Assembly: GCF_000381905.1 (NCBI RefSeq)
Contig: NZ_KB907251.1
Coordinates: 124,001-188,000, forward strand
Length of the DNA: 64,000 nucleotides
Source: Paenibacillus fonticola DSM 21315
GTDB taxonomy: Bacteria; Bacillota; Bacilli; Paenibacillales; Paenibacillaceae
Direction: 5' to 3'
Shown piece after piece: positions 25,689 through 33,776 of this stretch (positions are counted from its first letter, which is position 1; the number at the start of each line of letters is the position of its first letter). Made by a program: the position numbers and the translations under genes. The notes beneath the pieces were generated by a model. It did not search any database, was not told where the DNA came from, and saw only the letters and a list, made by a program, of their open reading frames with translations.

Positions 25689-28028
25689 TTGGAAAAAGAA
25701 TGGCGCAAAAAAATGCCAAGATGGTTGCGCATTAGGGGCAACTATCAAAAAAACTTAGTCATTTTTTTATTGCTTGCGAGTTTTCCGGGCATTATTTTTA
25801 GCTTTTTGTTGTTTTTCCTGAGTAAATCCCAAATGGAGAGGGAGCTGCAGACGGTTCACCAAAACCATATGACTTACATGATCCAAACCATTAAAGACGA
25901 GTTTTCGGACCTAGAGCTGCTGATGGCGAATTGGTCCACGAATTCCAATATGCAAGGATACAGCGACCTGGATGTTGTTAGCGATTATGTCCAAATTAAG
26001 AACCTGTATAATACACTTAACCTGATGGGGGGCTACAACCCGCTGATTGGCCGGGTAGAACTGTTTCTGAATCAGCCGAGTCCGATCGTTTATACTGAAA
26101 ATGGATACAAATTTCTGGAGGATGCTCAGGTGCTGGATGAGTATACCCGTCTATTAACCAGCAAGCAGAAGATGTTCTGGGACCATTCGCTGACTAGTAT
26201 TGAGAGCGTTTACAAAGATCGTTATGCCCCTCTGGCGATGGTTCATAATTTGGATGGGAACTTATTTGAACCGTTCGGTTCTTTAATCGTTTTTTTGGAG
26301 CGGGAGAAGCTTCACAATATGCTGCAGTCCCCCTATGAGGACGGATCGGTATTTATGCAGCAAAATGACAATCGTTGGCTATTCGGCAAGCCGGAACAGA
26401 CCGAGCCATCAAAGCTGCAAATGGAAATTATGGCTGAAATTCAAAGTCGGGGGGATGATGCCGAGCCGTTCGTGTTCCATTACGACAACATCAAATATAC
26501 GATTACGTACGATTCGTTCTCCAGACTGGGCGAACAGTGGTGCTACGTTTCGATTGCACCGATGACGAATATTACGGCACCTGTCGTCCTAATTTTCAAA
26601 ATTTTCATATATTTAAATTTGTTTATTTTTATGTCGGCGATTACTCTTACTTTGCTCGTCTCGAAGAAGCTATATGCGCCTATAGAAAAGCTTACTCGCC
26701 AAATTGGCGGCACCCACCTTCACCCTGCCAATGAGTTTAATATGATCGAATCGCATATGAATGAACTGTCGGCTGAGAGCGAAAATCTCCAGAACCGCTT
26801 AAACCGGCAAATGCCGCATCTGCGCGAAGGGTTCATTTTACAATTAATGCAAGGATACCTTTATGCTTATCAGGAAGAGGAGCTGCAAGCTCGAATGCAA
26901 CAATTTGGCTCGGGCGGTTCTGAAAAAAAGTACGTTATCGTATTTGTTCAAATGCTTGGATTCAATAAGTTGAAGGAGCGGTTTGCGGAAGAAGATAAGG
27001 GACTAGTCACGTTTCTGGCCGTCAATATCGCCGAAGAACTGCTTTTATTCTCTGAACCGGAGACCGACGTACTCAATTTCCACGATTTGTCGTTTGGCAT
27101 TTTATTTTCATTTAACGGGGATAAACATGTACACGAGATCGAGAAGAACGTGCTGAATTTTTGCGAGGAGCTCATTAGTTATATCAACACCATTTGCAAG
27201 ATGAACGTTTCGGTTGGCATAAGCAGGATGGCTGAGTCGTTAAAATCCGTTCACAGCATATTCGAAGAAATAAAAATTTCTTTGAGTTTCCGGAACCTGC
27301 AGGAAGATAATCAAATCATTGAGATGAAAAAAATGGACAGCCTGCTGAGCAGCCAGGATCAGGGGGAATATCCGTTTGAGCTGGAAAAAGAAATTATCCA
27401 TGCGATGCGCCAAAGGCAGCAAGAGGAAGCCATTCGCTTAGTTCATGATTTTTTTGCGATTTCCAATGACCGGACTCGTACCGTCAGCGAAGCAGTAATC
27501 AGGCAAAGAGCTTTTAAGCTGCTCGGTGCTATTTTCCATATCGTGCTTCAATCAGGGATGATCGAGGATTTCATTAACGGGAGCGCGCATCTGTACGAAA
27601 AGCTCTACAAATTGAAGGAGCCTGAGGAAATCAGCCATTGGTTTGAAAGAAAGGTCATTATCCCGATTATTGAAGAGCTTTCCCTGAAGCAGGATCAGAG
27701 ATTGCAAATGGTCGTTCAAAAAGTGATGCATACGTTGGAAGCGAATTATACGGAGGATATATCACTGGAAGCTTGCGCGAGCGATGTAAACTTGAATCCA
27801 TCGTTTTTAAGCAAAATTTTCAGGGATGTTTCCGGATGGAACTTCATCGATTATTTAACGCATATTCGGTTGTCGAAGGCGAAAGAATTGTTGATCGAGA
27901 CGGACGCCAAAATTAAAGATGTTGCCGAAGGCGTCGGGTATAACCAGCATAGTTATTTCAACCGTATTTTCAAGAAGGAAGAAGGCATTACGCCTAGCGA
28001 GTTCAGGGAAATGAATCGAAAAAATTAA
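25689..28028 (+). CDS. AraC family regulator with transmembrane extracytoplasmic sensor
   Basis: This is a one-component sensor of about 779 residues. Two membrane helices (around residues 20-40 and 300-325) bracket a large outside domain. A HAMP-like linker, a middle domain of unknown fold and a C-terminal AraC double helix-turn-helix follow (LEACASDVNLNPSFLSKIFRDVSG ... GYNQHSYFNRIFKKEEGITPSEFRE). The TTG at 25689 is preferred over the GTG at 25680 because GGAG lies 8 bases before it. It sits between an oligosaccharide importer and a glycosidase, both of which it probably regulates in response to an extracellular sugar. Confidence 0.9.
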   Translation: MEKEWRKKMPRWLRIRGNYQKNLVIFLLLASFPGIIFSFLLFFLSKSQMERELQTVHQNHMTYMIQTIKDEFSDLELLMANWSTNSNMQGYSDLDVVSDYVQIKNLYNTLNLMGGYNPLIGRVELFLNQPSPIVYTENGYKFLEDAQVLDEYTRLLTSKQKMFWDHSLTSIESVYKDRYAPLAMVHNLDGNLFEPFGSLIVFLEREKLHNMLQSPYEDGSVFMQQNDNRWLFGKPEQTEPSKLQMEIMAEIQSRGDDAEPFVFHYDNIKYTITYDSFSRLGEQWCYVSIAPMTNITAPVVLIFKIFIYLNLFIFMSAITLTLLVSKKLYAPIEKLTRQIGGTHLHPANEFNMIESHMNELSAESENLQNRLNRQMPHLREGFILQLMQGYLYAYQEEELQARMQQFGSGGSEKKYVIVFVQMLGFNKLKERFAEEDKGLVTFLAVNIAEELLLFSEPETDVLNFHDLSFGILFSFNGDKHVHEIEKNVLNFCEELISYINTICKMNVSVGISRMAESLKSVHSIFEEIKISLSFRNLQEDNQIIEMKKMDSLLSSQDQGEYPFELEKEIIHAMRQRQQEEAIRLVHDFFAISNDRTRTVSEAVIRQRAFKLLGAIFHIVLQSGMIEDFINGSAHLYEKLYKLKEPEEISHWFERKVIIPIIEELSLKQDQRLQMVVQKVMHTLEANYTEDISLEACASDVNLNPSFLSKIFRDVSGWNFIDYLTHIRLSKAKELLIETDAKIKDVAEGVGYNQHSYFNRIFKKEEGITPSEFREMNRKN

Positions 28029-28210
28029 AAAAAGTGCTACATCGTTAAATAAGTCTTATTCCCTTGTGAACCTCTATCAAAAAAGTATTATTGCATTAAA
28101 ATTGCTTCCTTCCTAGCATGGCAGTAAGAGCAGATTGAATAACGTTTTTCTAGTAGGGCTGTTTGAATAAGAACAGATTTTGGCTTTATGGAAAAGGGAG
28201 GGGTTAAGAC

Positions 28211-30742
28211 ATGAACGATTTTGTAGCAATTAAAGGCAGGGAGCGCATAGTCGGCAGCCTGGATGATATGAAACAGCAGTTTGCCAATCCCCCATCGGAG
28301 TTTAGTCCCATACCGTTCTGGTTTTGGAATGACGAATTAACGCAGGAAGAGCTGATCCGGCAAATGCGCGACTTCCATTCGAAAGAAGTGGATGGCGTTG
28401 TCATTCACCCTCGGATGGGCTTGCCGGCCGAGATGCCTTATTTGTCCGAGGCCTACATGGATCTCGTCGAAGCGGCAGTGGCGGAGGCAGAGGCTTTAGG
28501 GATGAAGGTCATCCTCTACGACGAAGGCATGTATCCTTCCGGCTCCGCTTGCGGTTTGGTCGTGAGGCAGAATGCGGACTACGCAAGCCGCGGATTGGAG
28601 GTCCGGGAATATCCGTGTGAGCCTGGCGTGCCCTTGCGGATTCCAGTGAGACTGCTGCCTGGTGAAGCGCTTGTGTCGGCGCAAGCGGTCCGCAAGCAGT
28701 CGACAAAAGCGTTCGCGCCGGACAGCGTGGTCGTCCTCGAACGGGGGCAAGACACCGTCGAATTCACTCCGCCGGATGCCGGGGCCTGGTCCATTCTGCT
28801 ATTCGTGGACACGTATACAGAAGGAACGATCCGCGGGGTACATCCCGGGCAGGATGACGGTGAGACCGACGCGCCATTGGCTGCGGATTTGCTGAACCCG
28901 GACGCCATGCAAGCCTTTATTTCGCTGACGCATGAAGCGTACTATAAGCGGCTCAGCCCCTATTTCGGCACGACAATTATCGCGATGTTTACCGACGAGC
29001 CGGACTTGCTTGGCCGGGGACATCGGGAAGGCTTAAAGCCATGGACGCGGGACTTCATGGAGGAGTACCTGCGGAATGGAGGACGGGAACGGGATTTGCC
29101 CGCGCTGTGGCTGGATGCCGGCGAGGCGACTACACGGATTCGAGATACATATGAGGCTGCGGTTCGCCATCGACTTGGAAGAACCTATTATAAACCGTTA
29201 GCCGATTGGTGCGAAGCCCACGGCATCGGGCTGACGGGACACCCGGCAGCGAGCGACGATATCGGGCTGCTCGAGCATTTCCATATCCCCGGGCAGGATG
29301 TGGTCTGGAGATATATAGCGCCGGAGGACGATAAATCGTTGTCGGGTGTGCACAGCACCATGGGGAAATGTTCCTCCGATGCCGCGCGCCATCGCGGAAG
29401 ACGCAGGAATTTGAACGAATGCTTCGGGGTGTGCGGAGTCGAGGGCGGCTGGTCGCTCAGCGCGGGCGATATGAAGTGGTACCTGGACTGGCTGTTCGTC
29501 CGAGGCGTTAACCTGATTAGCCCTCATGCCTTCTATTACTCGATCCGCGGGGAGCGCAGGGACGAGCGGCCGCCGGATGTCGGGCCGAACAATATATGGT
29601 GGCCGGAATACGCCCAGTTCTCGCGGTACATCAAGCGGATGAGCTGGCTTATGACCGATAGTATGAACGGAGCGCAAGTCGCCGTACTTGCGGGAGCCGC
29701 TTACTTGCCATGGACGGTCGTCAAGCCGCTGTATGAGCAGCAAATCGAATTTAATTACCTGGAAGAAGAACTGCTGCCTTCATGCGCATGCAAGGATGGA
29801 ACGCTCGAGATCGCCGGGTATCAGTATAGGGTCGTCGTGATCGAGGATGGCCGGCGATTGGCGGAATCCACTTGGGCCATGCTGGAGGCGTTTGTGCAGC
29901 AAGGCGGTTTGGTTGTGGAGCTAACGGAATCTGGCTGGAATTCAGTGAACATTGGCCAGCTTCGGTATGGCCGAGCGGAGGACATCCCGGATGAATTGGC
30001 ACGCGCGATCGGCCGAGACGCCGTGCTTGAACCCGCGGCAGCAACGCTTCGATTAAGCCGTATAACGAAAGACGGCATGATCTTCTATGTGATTGTGAAT
30101 GAAGGCGAGGATAGATATGATGGATTGCTTCGGATTGGGCAAAGAGGTTACGCGGAGCTTTGGCGTCCATGGACGGGGGAGTCTTCGGCGGCGGACGCTG
30201 TGAGTACCGAAGAAGGACAGCTTATCGCGCTCAGTCTTGCCCGCCGGGAATGCCTGATTGTTGCCGTTGACCCGAGTCAATTGAATCAGGAGGTTCATGA
30301 CAGGACGGAACTCAGCAAGCAAGCTGGCACAGTTAAGGCGATTAAGGACCTATCCGCGGGGTGGCACGTGGTGGAAGGACCGTGGAAGGGAAAAGTATCG
30401 CCGCTTGCTTCGTGGACGGAATGGCCGGGAATGGAGCATTATTCGGGAACGGTCACCTATGAGAAACGATTCGAGCTCGGCAGCCTGGTTAAGGCAGAGC
30501 GGCTGGAGCTTGATCTTGGCGAAGCTCATGAGATCGTTCGCTTGTCGGTGAATGGGCGGGAGGTTGGCGTTAGAATGTGGGCGCCTTACGTGTTTGAGAT
30601 CGGAGATGAGCTGTTGCAGGGTGAGAATGTACTGCGCGTGACTGTTGCGAACAGTCTGGCGAACCGTTATGACAACAAATCCTTGCCTTCAGGCTTGATT
30701 GGTCCGATACGGCTTATACGCCATGACACAACGATCGATTAG
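28211..30742 (+). CDS. GH106-like glycoside hydrolase (alpha-L-rhamnosidase family relative)
   Basis: This 843-residue protein lacks a signal peptide, so it is probably cytoplasmic. The N-terminal text FWFWNDELTQEELIRQMRDFHSKEVDGVVIHPRMGLP is typical of GH106-related TIM barrels. A later LDLGEAHEIVRLSVNGREVGVRMWAPYVFEI is the galactose-binding-like jelly roll seen at the end of such enzymes. GGGAGGGG precedes the ATG. It follows an AraC sensor and an oligosaccharide importer, so it likely cleaves the imported oligosaccharide. GH106-like proteins are diverse and rhamnose specificity is not certain. Confidence 0.85.
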   Translation: MNDFVAIKGRERIVGSLDDMKQQFANPPSEFSPIPFWFWNDELTQEELIRQMRDFHSKEVDGVVIHPRMGLPAEMPYLSEAYMDLVEAAVAEAEALGMKVILYDEGMYPSGSACGLVVRQNADYASRGLEVREYPCEPGVPLRIPVRLLPGEALVSAQAVRKQSTKAFAPDSVVVLERGQDTVEFTPPDAGAWSILLFVDTYTEGTIRGVHPGQDDGETDAPLAADLLNPDAMQAFISLTHEAYYKRLSPYFGTTIIAMFTDEPDLLGRGHREGLKPWTRDFMEEYLRNGGRERDLPALWLDAGEATTRIRDTYEAAVRHRLGRTYYKPLADWCEAHGIGLTGHPAASDDIGLLEHFHIPGQDVVWRYIAPEDDKSLSGVHSTMGKCSSDAARHRGRRRNLNECFGVCGVEGGWSLSAGDMKWYLDWLFVRGVNLISPHAFYYSIRGERRDERPPDVGPNNIWWPEYAQFSRYIKRMSWLMTDSMNGAQVAVLAGAAYLPWTVVKPLYEQQIEFNYLEEELLPSCACKDGTLEIAGYQYRVVVIEDGRRLAESTWAMLEAFVQQGGLVVELTESGWNSVNIGQLRYGRAEDIPDELARAIGRDAVLEPAAATLRLSRITKDGMIFYVIVNEGEDRYDGLLRIGQRGYAELWRPWTGESSAADAVSTEEGQLIALSLARRECLIVAVDPSQLNQEVHDRTELSKQAGTVKAIKDLSAGWHVVEGPWKGKVSPLASWTEWPGMEHYSGTVTYEKRFELGSLVKAERLELDLGEAHEIVRLSVNGREVGVRMWAPYVFEIGDELLQGENVLRVTVANSLANRYDNKSLPSGLIGPIRLIRHDTTID

Positions 30743-30863
30743 CTGGCAGCAAGCTCCGCTCATACAGGGTTCAGCGTTAGCAGGGTAAAGATGAACGTAC
30801 TGCGGTAATCGATAGGCGTTAAATCTTGTTAGGGGAAAAGTTGTAACAGAAAACCGGTTAGGC

Positions 30864-30894
30864 GGGTCTCTCTAAATCTATTTTAGAGGGACCC
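30864..30894. terminator. Terminator between convergent genes
   Basis: GGGTCTCTCTAAA (30864-30876) pairs with TTTAGAGGGACCC (30882-30894) apart from one T/G position. It lies between the glycosidase gene (plus) and the membrane-protein gene (minus). Confidence 0.75.
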
Positions 30895-30905
30895 TTCGCG
30901 TATAT

Positions 30906-31583
30906 TTAGTGTGATCTTCTCCTGGTAAAAAACCAACCGCCGGCTACGAATAGGAGGAAAAGCACAAGATTAAATCCGACGCCTGCGAGCAGCGAGCCGT
31001 TGAATAACAATGCTTCGAAAAAAGAAGCAACATGAGCACGTAGCGAAGGAATGGCCGTTCCAGTCGGGATTGCTACAATGAACACCGCCCACACCAGCCA
31101 ACCGGTAAAGTGGTGGTAACCGGAGACCAGCATGCTTAGGAGCGCCATAACCATCAAATAAAAAAAAGTTTGGTAGAGAAAAGAACCTGCCAAGCCAAAT
31201 TCGCTCCAACGAAACGCTTCGACAAGATTAACAGTGTTCTTATGGAGCACATTTACTTCAACCATAGGCCATAAGCAATTGAATAAAGCGACGGCTGCTG
31301 CCCACACGGCATAGACGAAATGAAGCCCCAAAAAATATTGTTTTCGGCTTGCGCCTAAATGTATGATGCGTTGGTAATAACTAAGCGGAAGCATAATTGC
31401 GATAAGGAGCAAAATGAGAAGCAGCAGGTTGCCATCCGCAAGTACTTTGCTTTGCTTGATGTCTATAAAGAGACCAACAATGAATTCCGCCAACCTGCCA
31501 AGGAGAATGAAAATAATGACCATCCATATGTAAATCTTCAATTGCAAATAGGTCGCCTTTAAATGAACGGCCAATGCACTCAA
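30906..31583 (-). CDS. ABC transporter permease-like membrane protein (YtrC/D-like context)
   Basis: This 225-residue protein has about six hydrophobic segments and a basic C-terminus (FFTRRRSH). No strong family motif was recognised, but it lies one base after an ABC ATPase gene and two genes after a GntR regulator, which is the YtrABC order. The start is a TTG at 31583 with GGGGG upstream. It is best read as the membrane partner of the ATPase; the transported substrate is unknown. Confidence 0.75.
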   Translation of the reverse strand: MSALAVHLKATYLQLKIYIWMVIIFILLGRLAEFIVGLFIDIKQSKVLADGNLLLLILLLIAIMLPLSYYQRIIHLGASRKQYFLGLHFVYAVWAAAVALFNCLWPMVEVNVLHKNTVNLVEAFRWSEFGLAGSFLYQTFFYLMVMALLSMLVSGYHHFTGWLVWAVFIVAIPTGTAIPSLRAHVASFFEALLFNGSLLAGVGFNLVLFLLFVAGGWFFTRRRSH

Positions 31584-31584
31584 T

Positions 31585-32454
31585 TTAGTGACCCCCTTCG
31601 ATCAAATACGAGAAAAACTTTTGAAGCGTCAAATGTTCAATTGTAATGTCTAGTTGGCGGGCCTGCTGCCTGTCCCTATCGTTCAACATTTCGTAAATGG
31701 CAGCAAGCTTTCCGTGGCCGTAAGACTCCGTATGTAATACTCGCTTCCCTTCCGTAAATGAAGCCACGGCGTCCGAATTTCCACGAATCAAATAAGCTGC
31801 CATGCGTAACTGATGAATTTCTTCATGAAGCAGGAGGGAACCCTGATCCATAATATAAACCCGCTCTGCGACTGGGACGATTTCGTCAATCAAATGCGTA
31901 GAAAGCAAAATCGTTCGGGGGTGATTAGCGTAATCTTCTAACAGCTCTTTATAAAACTTCTCTCGCATTAAGACATCAAGCCCAAGCACGGGTTCATCGA
32001 ATAAAGTCAACGCTGCCCGGCTGGCCAGACCGATGATAATTCCTACGAGCGATTCCGTGCCTCTTGAGAGCTGTTTGATTTTTTGGTTTGGATCGAGCCC
32101 GAACGTCTGAAGCAGCTTATGAGCAAACGTCCAGTCCCAATGGGAATGAAAATTTGCAGCAAGCTGCAAAGCCTCGATCACTCGTGCTCCTCCGAAGTGC
32201 TTGTTATTCTCCCGAACGAAACAGAAATCCTCAGGAAGTTCTCCTTTTCCAAGCTTCTTCCCTCTGATCTCAATGGAGCCATCGTCCGCCAAGATTCCGC
32301 CTGCGATGATGTTAAGCAAGGTCGTTTTGCCGGCACCGTTTCGCCCGAGCAAGCCGTAAATCACGTTGTCCTCCAGCTGCATATCCAGATCCCGCAATGC
32401 GTAGGTAGGGCCGTATTTTTTGTTTAACTTATCGCAGCTCAATACGATGCTCAC
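31585..32454 (-). CDS. ABC transporter ATP-binding protein (YtrB-like)
   Basis: This 289-residue ATPase has Walker A GRNGAGKTT near residue 37, Walker B LTLFDEPVLGLD near 160, and the switch histidine in LLSTHLIDE. The ABC signature is unusual: LSRGT instead of LSGGQ. This is seen in some YtrB-type ATPases and may lower or change the catalytic mode. The GTG at 32454 follows GGAAGGAA, 7 bases after the GntR gene. Together with the following permease it forms an exporter under control of a GntR regulator. Confidence 0.88.
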   Translation of the reverse strand: MSIVLSCDKLNKKYGPTYALRDLDMQLEDNVIYGLLGRNGAGKTTLLNIIAGGILADDGSIEIRGKKLGKGELPEDFCFVRENNKHFGGARVIEALQLAANFHSHWDWTFAHKLLQTFGLDPNQKIKQLSRGTESLVGIIIGLASRAALTLFDEPVLGLDVLMREKFYKELLEDYANHPRTILLSTHLIDEIVPVAERVYIMDQGSLLLHEEIHQLRMAAYLIRGNSDAVASFTEGKRVLHTESYGHGKLAAIYEMLNDRDRQQARQLDITIEHLTLQKFFSYLIEGGH

Positions 32455-32461
32455 AATAGAT

Positions 32462-32830
32462 TCATTCCTTCCGTAATTGTTTGATCATGTTAATGATATC
32501 TTCGGTCGTCAGCTCGAGTTTGTCGGCTTCGCAAAGCAGATTGGACAGCAGCTCCTTGTAGAAACGGTCTCTTCGCTGATTTTGAATCTTTTGTTTGGCA
32601 TCCGTCGAGACATACATGCCAAGCCCTCTTTTTTTATACAAAATACCTTCATTTACGAGCAAGCCGATCCCCTTCACTACGGTAGCCGGATTGATTTGAA
32701 ACAGCTGAGAAAACTGAGCTACAGAAAGAATCTGTTCGTCCTCCCGGTAAGTTCCGTTCAGGATATCGTCCTCAATGATATGAGCTACTTGTTGAAAAAT
32801 TGGCTGTTTATCGTCAAAAGTTACGTTCAT
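32462..32830 (-). CDS. GntR family regulator, YtrA subfamily
   Basis: This small regulator of 122 residues has an N-terminal winged helix (QPIFQQVAHIIEDDILNGTYREDEQILSVAQFSQLFQINPATVVKGIGLLVNEGILYKKRGLGMYV) and only a short C-terminal helix, which is the YtrA subfamily layout. The ATG at 32830 is preferred to the ATG at 32848, which has no ribosome site. It heads the minus-strand ABC operon and probably represses it. It may also act on the divergent promoter at 32954, where a strong palindrome lies. Confidence 0.85.
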   Translation of the reverse strand: MNVTFDDKQPIFQQVAHIIEDDILNGTYREDEQILSVAQFSQLFQINPATVVKGIGLLVNEGILYKKRGLGMYVSTDAKQKIQNQRRDRFYKELLSNLLCEADKLELTTEDIINMIKQLRKE

Positions 32831-32953
32831 TGCCTCACCACTCAGCATCGTAGTTTGTTACCTATCTAGCAGCAAACCATAACTTACGCGCAAACAGATG
32901 TCAATAGCGAATCGCCTGAGGAAAAGAGAAGCGTTTCACACGTGATCCAGTTA

Positions 32954-33000
32954 TTGACAATAACATTTTTGTATTATAGTATGCTACATGAGTAGTATAC
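32954..33000 (+). promoter_or_regulatory. Promoter with overlapping palindromic operator before the MacB-type ABC operon
   Basis: TTGACA at 32954-32959 is followed, 15-17 bases on, by overlapping -10 candidates (TATAGT at 32975, TAGTAT at 32977). An almost perfect inverted repeat overlaps and follows this: GTATGCTAC (32979-32987), centre ATGA, GTAGTATAC (32992-33000), with one mismatch. A repressor bound here would block the promoter. The divergently encoded YtrA-like GntR protein is the nearest candidate. Confidence 0.6.
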
Positions 33001-33071
33001 CAGCATACATTGAAATATACAAGGCCAAGGGTTTTGGAAGCATCAAAATATATTACGGGGAGATATGATTT

Positions 33072-33776
33072 ATGAAAACATTAATCGAATTCAAAAACGT
33101 ATCGAAAGAATACAAAATAGGCGAAGTGCCGATCAAAGCGCTGAACGGGATTGACTTTTCCATTAACGAGGGCGAATTCGTTGTTATTCTGGGCGCAAGC
33201 GGCGCTGGCAAAAGCACGATTCTGAACATACTTGGCGGCATGGATACGGCATCCTCGGGTAATGTGACTGTCGGCTGTGAGGATATAACTAGCTTCAACG
33301 AGAAGAGGCTTACGGGATATCGCGCCGAGAAGGTAGGCTTTGTCTTTCAATTTTATAACTTAATCCCCAATTTGAACGCTTTAGAAAACGTTGAATTCGC
33401 CGCTGAAGTATGTAAAAACCATCTGGATGCACAAGAAATATTAAATAAAGTCGGGTTAAAGAACCGTATGAAGAACTTTCCGTCCCAGCTCTCCGGAGGA
33501 GAACAGCAGCGGGTCGCCATAGCTCGAGCCGTTGCCAAGAACCCTTCGCTGCTGCTCTGCGATGAACCAACCGGTGCGTTGGATTATGTGACCGGCAAGT
33601 CCGTATTGAAGCTTCTTCAGGATTTGAACCGAGAAACGAAAAAGTGCGTTGTTCTGGTCACGCATAACTCGGCGATTGCCCCGATGGCGGATAAAATCAT
33701 TCGCGTGAAAAGCGGAAAAATCGAAAGCGTAACGGTCAATGAGCACAAACAAAGCGTTGAAGGGATTGAGTGGTGA
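33072..33776 (+). CDS. ABC transporter ATP-binding protein (LolD/MacB type)
   Basis: This 234-residue ATPase has Walker [10 protein letters not shown] near residue 40, signature [14 protein letters not shown] near 140, Walker [13 protein letters not shown] near 160, and the switch His in VTHNSAIA. These belong to the MacB/LolD/FtsE-like group that works with FtsX-type permeases. The ATG at 33072 follows GGGGAG. Its stop overlaps the start of the permease gene (TGATG). Such pairs typically move peptides or lipoprotein-like substrates, or respond to cell-wall stress. Confidence 0.92.
   Translation: MKTLIEFKNVSKEYKIGEVPIKALNGIDFSINEGEFVVILGASGAGKSTILNILGGMDTASSGNVTVGCEDITSFNEKRLTGYRAEKVGFVFQFYNLIPNLNALENVEFAAEVCKNHLDAQEILNKVGLKNRMKNFPSQLSGGEQQRVAIARAVAKNPSLLLCDEPTGALDYVTGKSVLKLLQDLNRETKKCVVLVTHNSAIAPMADKIIRVKSGKIESVTVNEHKQSVEGIEW

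Noticed and set aside
29198..30170. Minus-strand open frames inside the GH106-like gene
   Set aside because: High-GC antisense frames opposite a conserved glycosidase, rich in Arg and Pro, with no motif.
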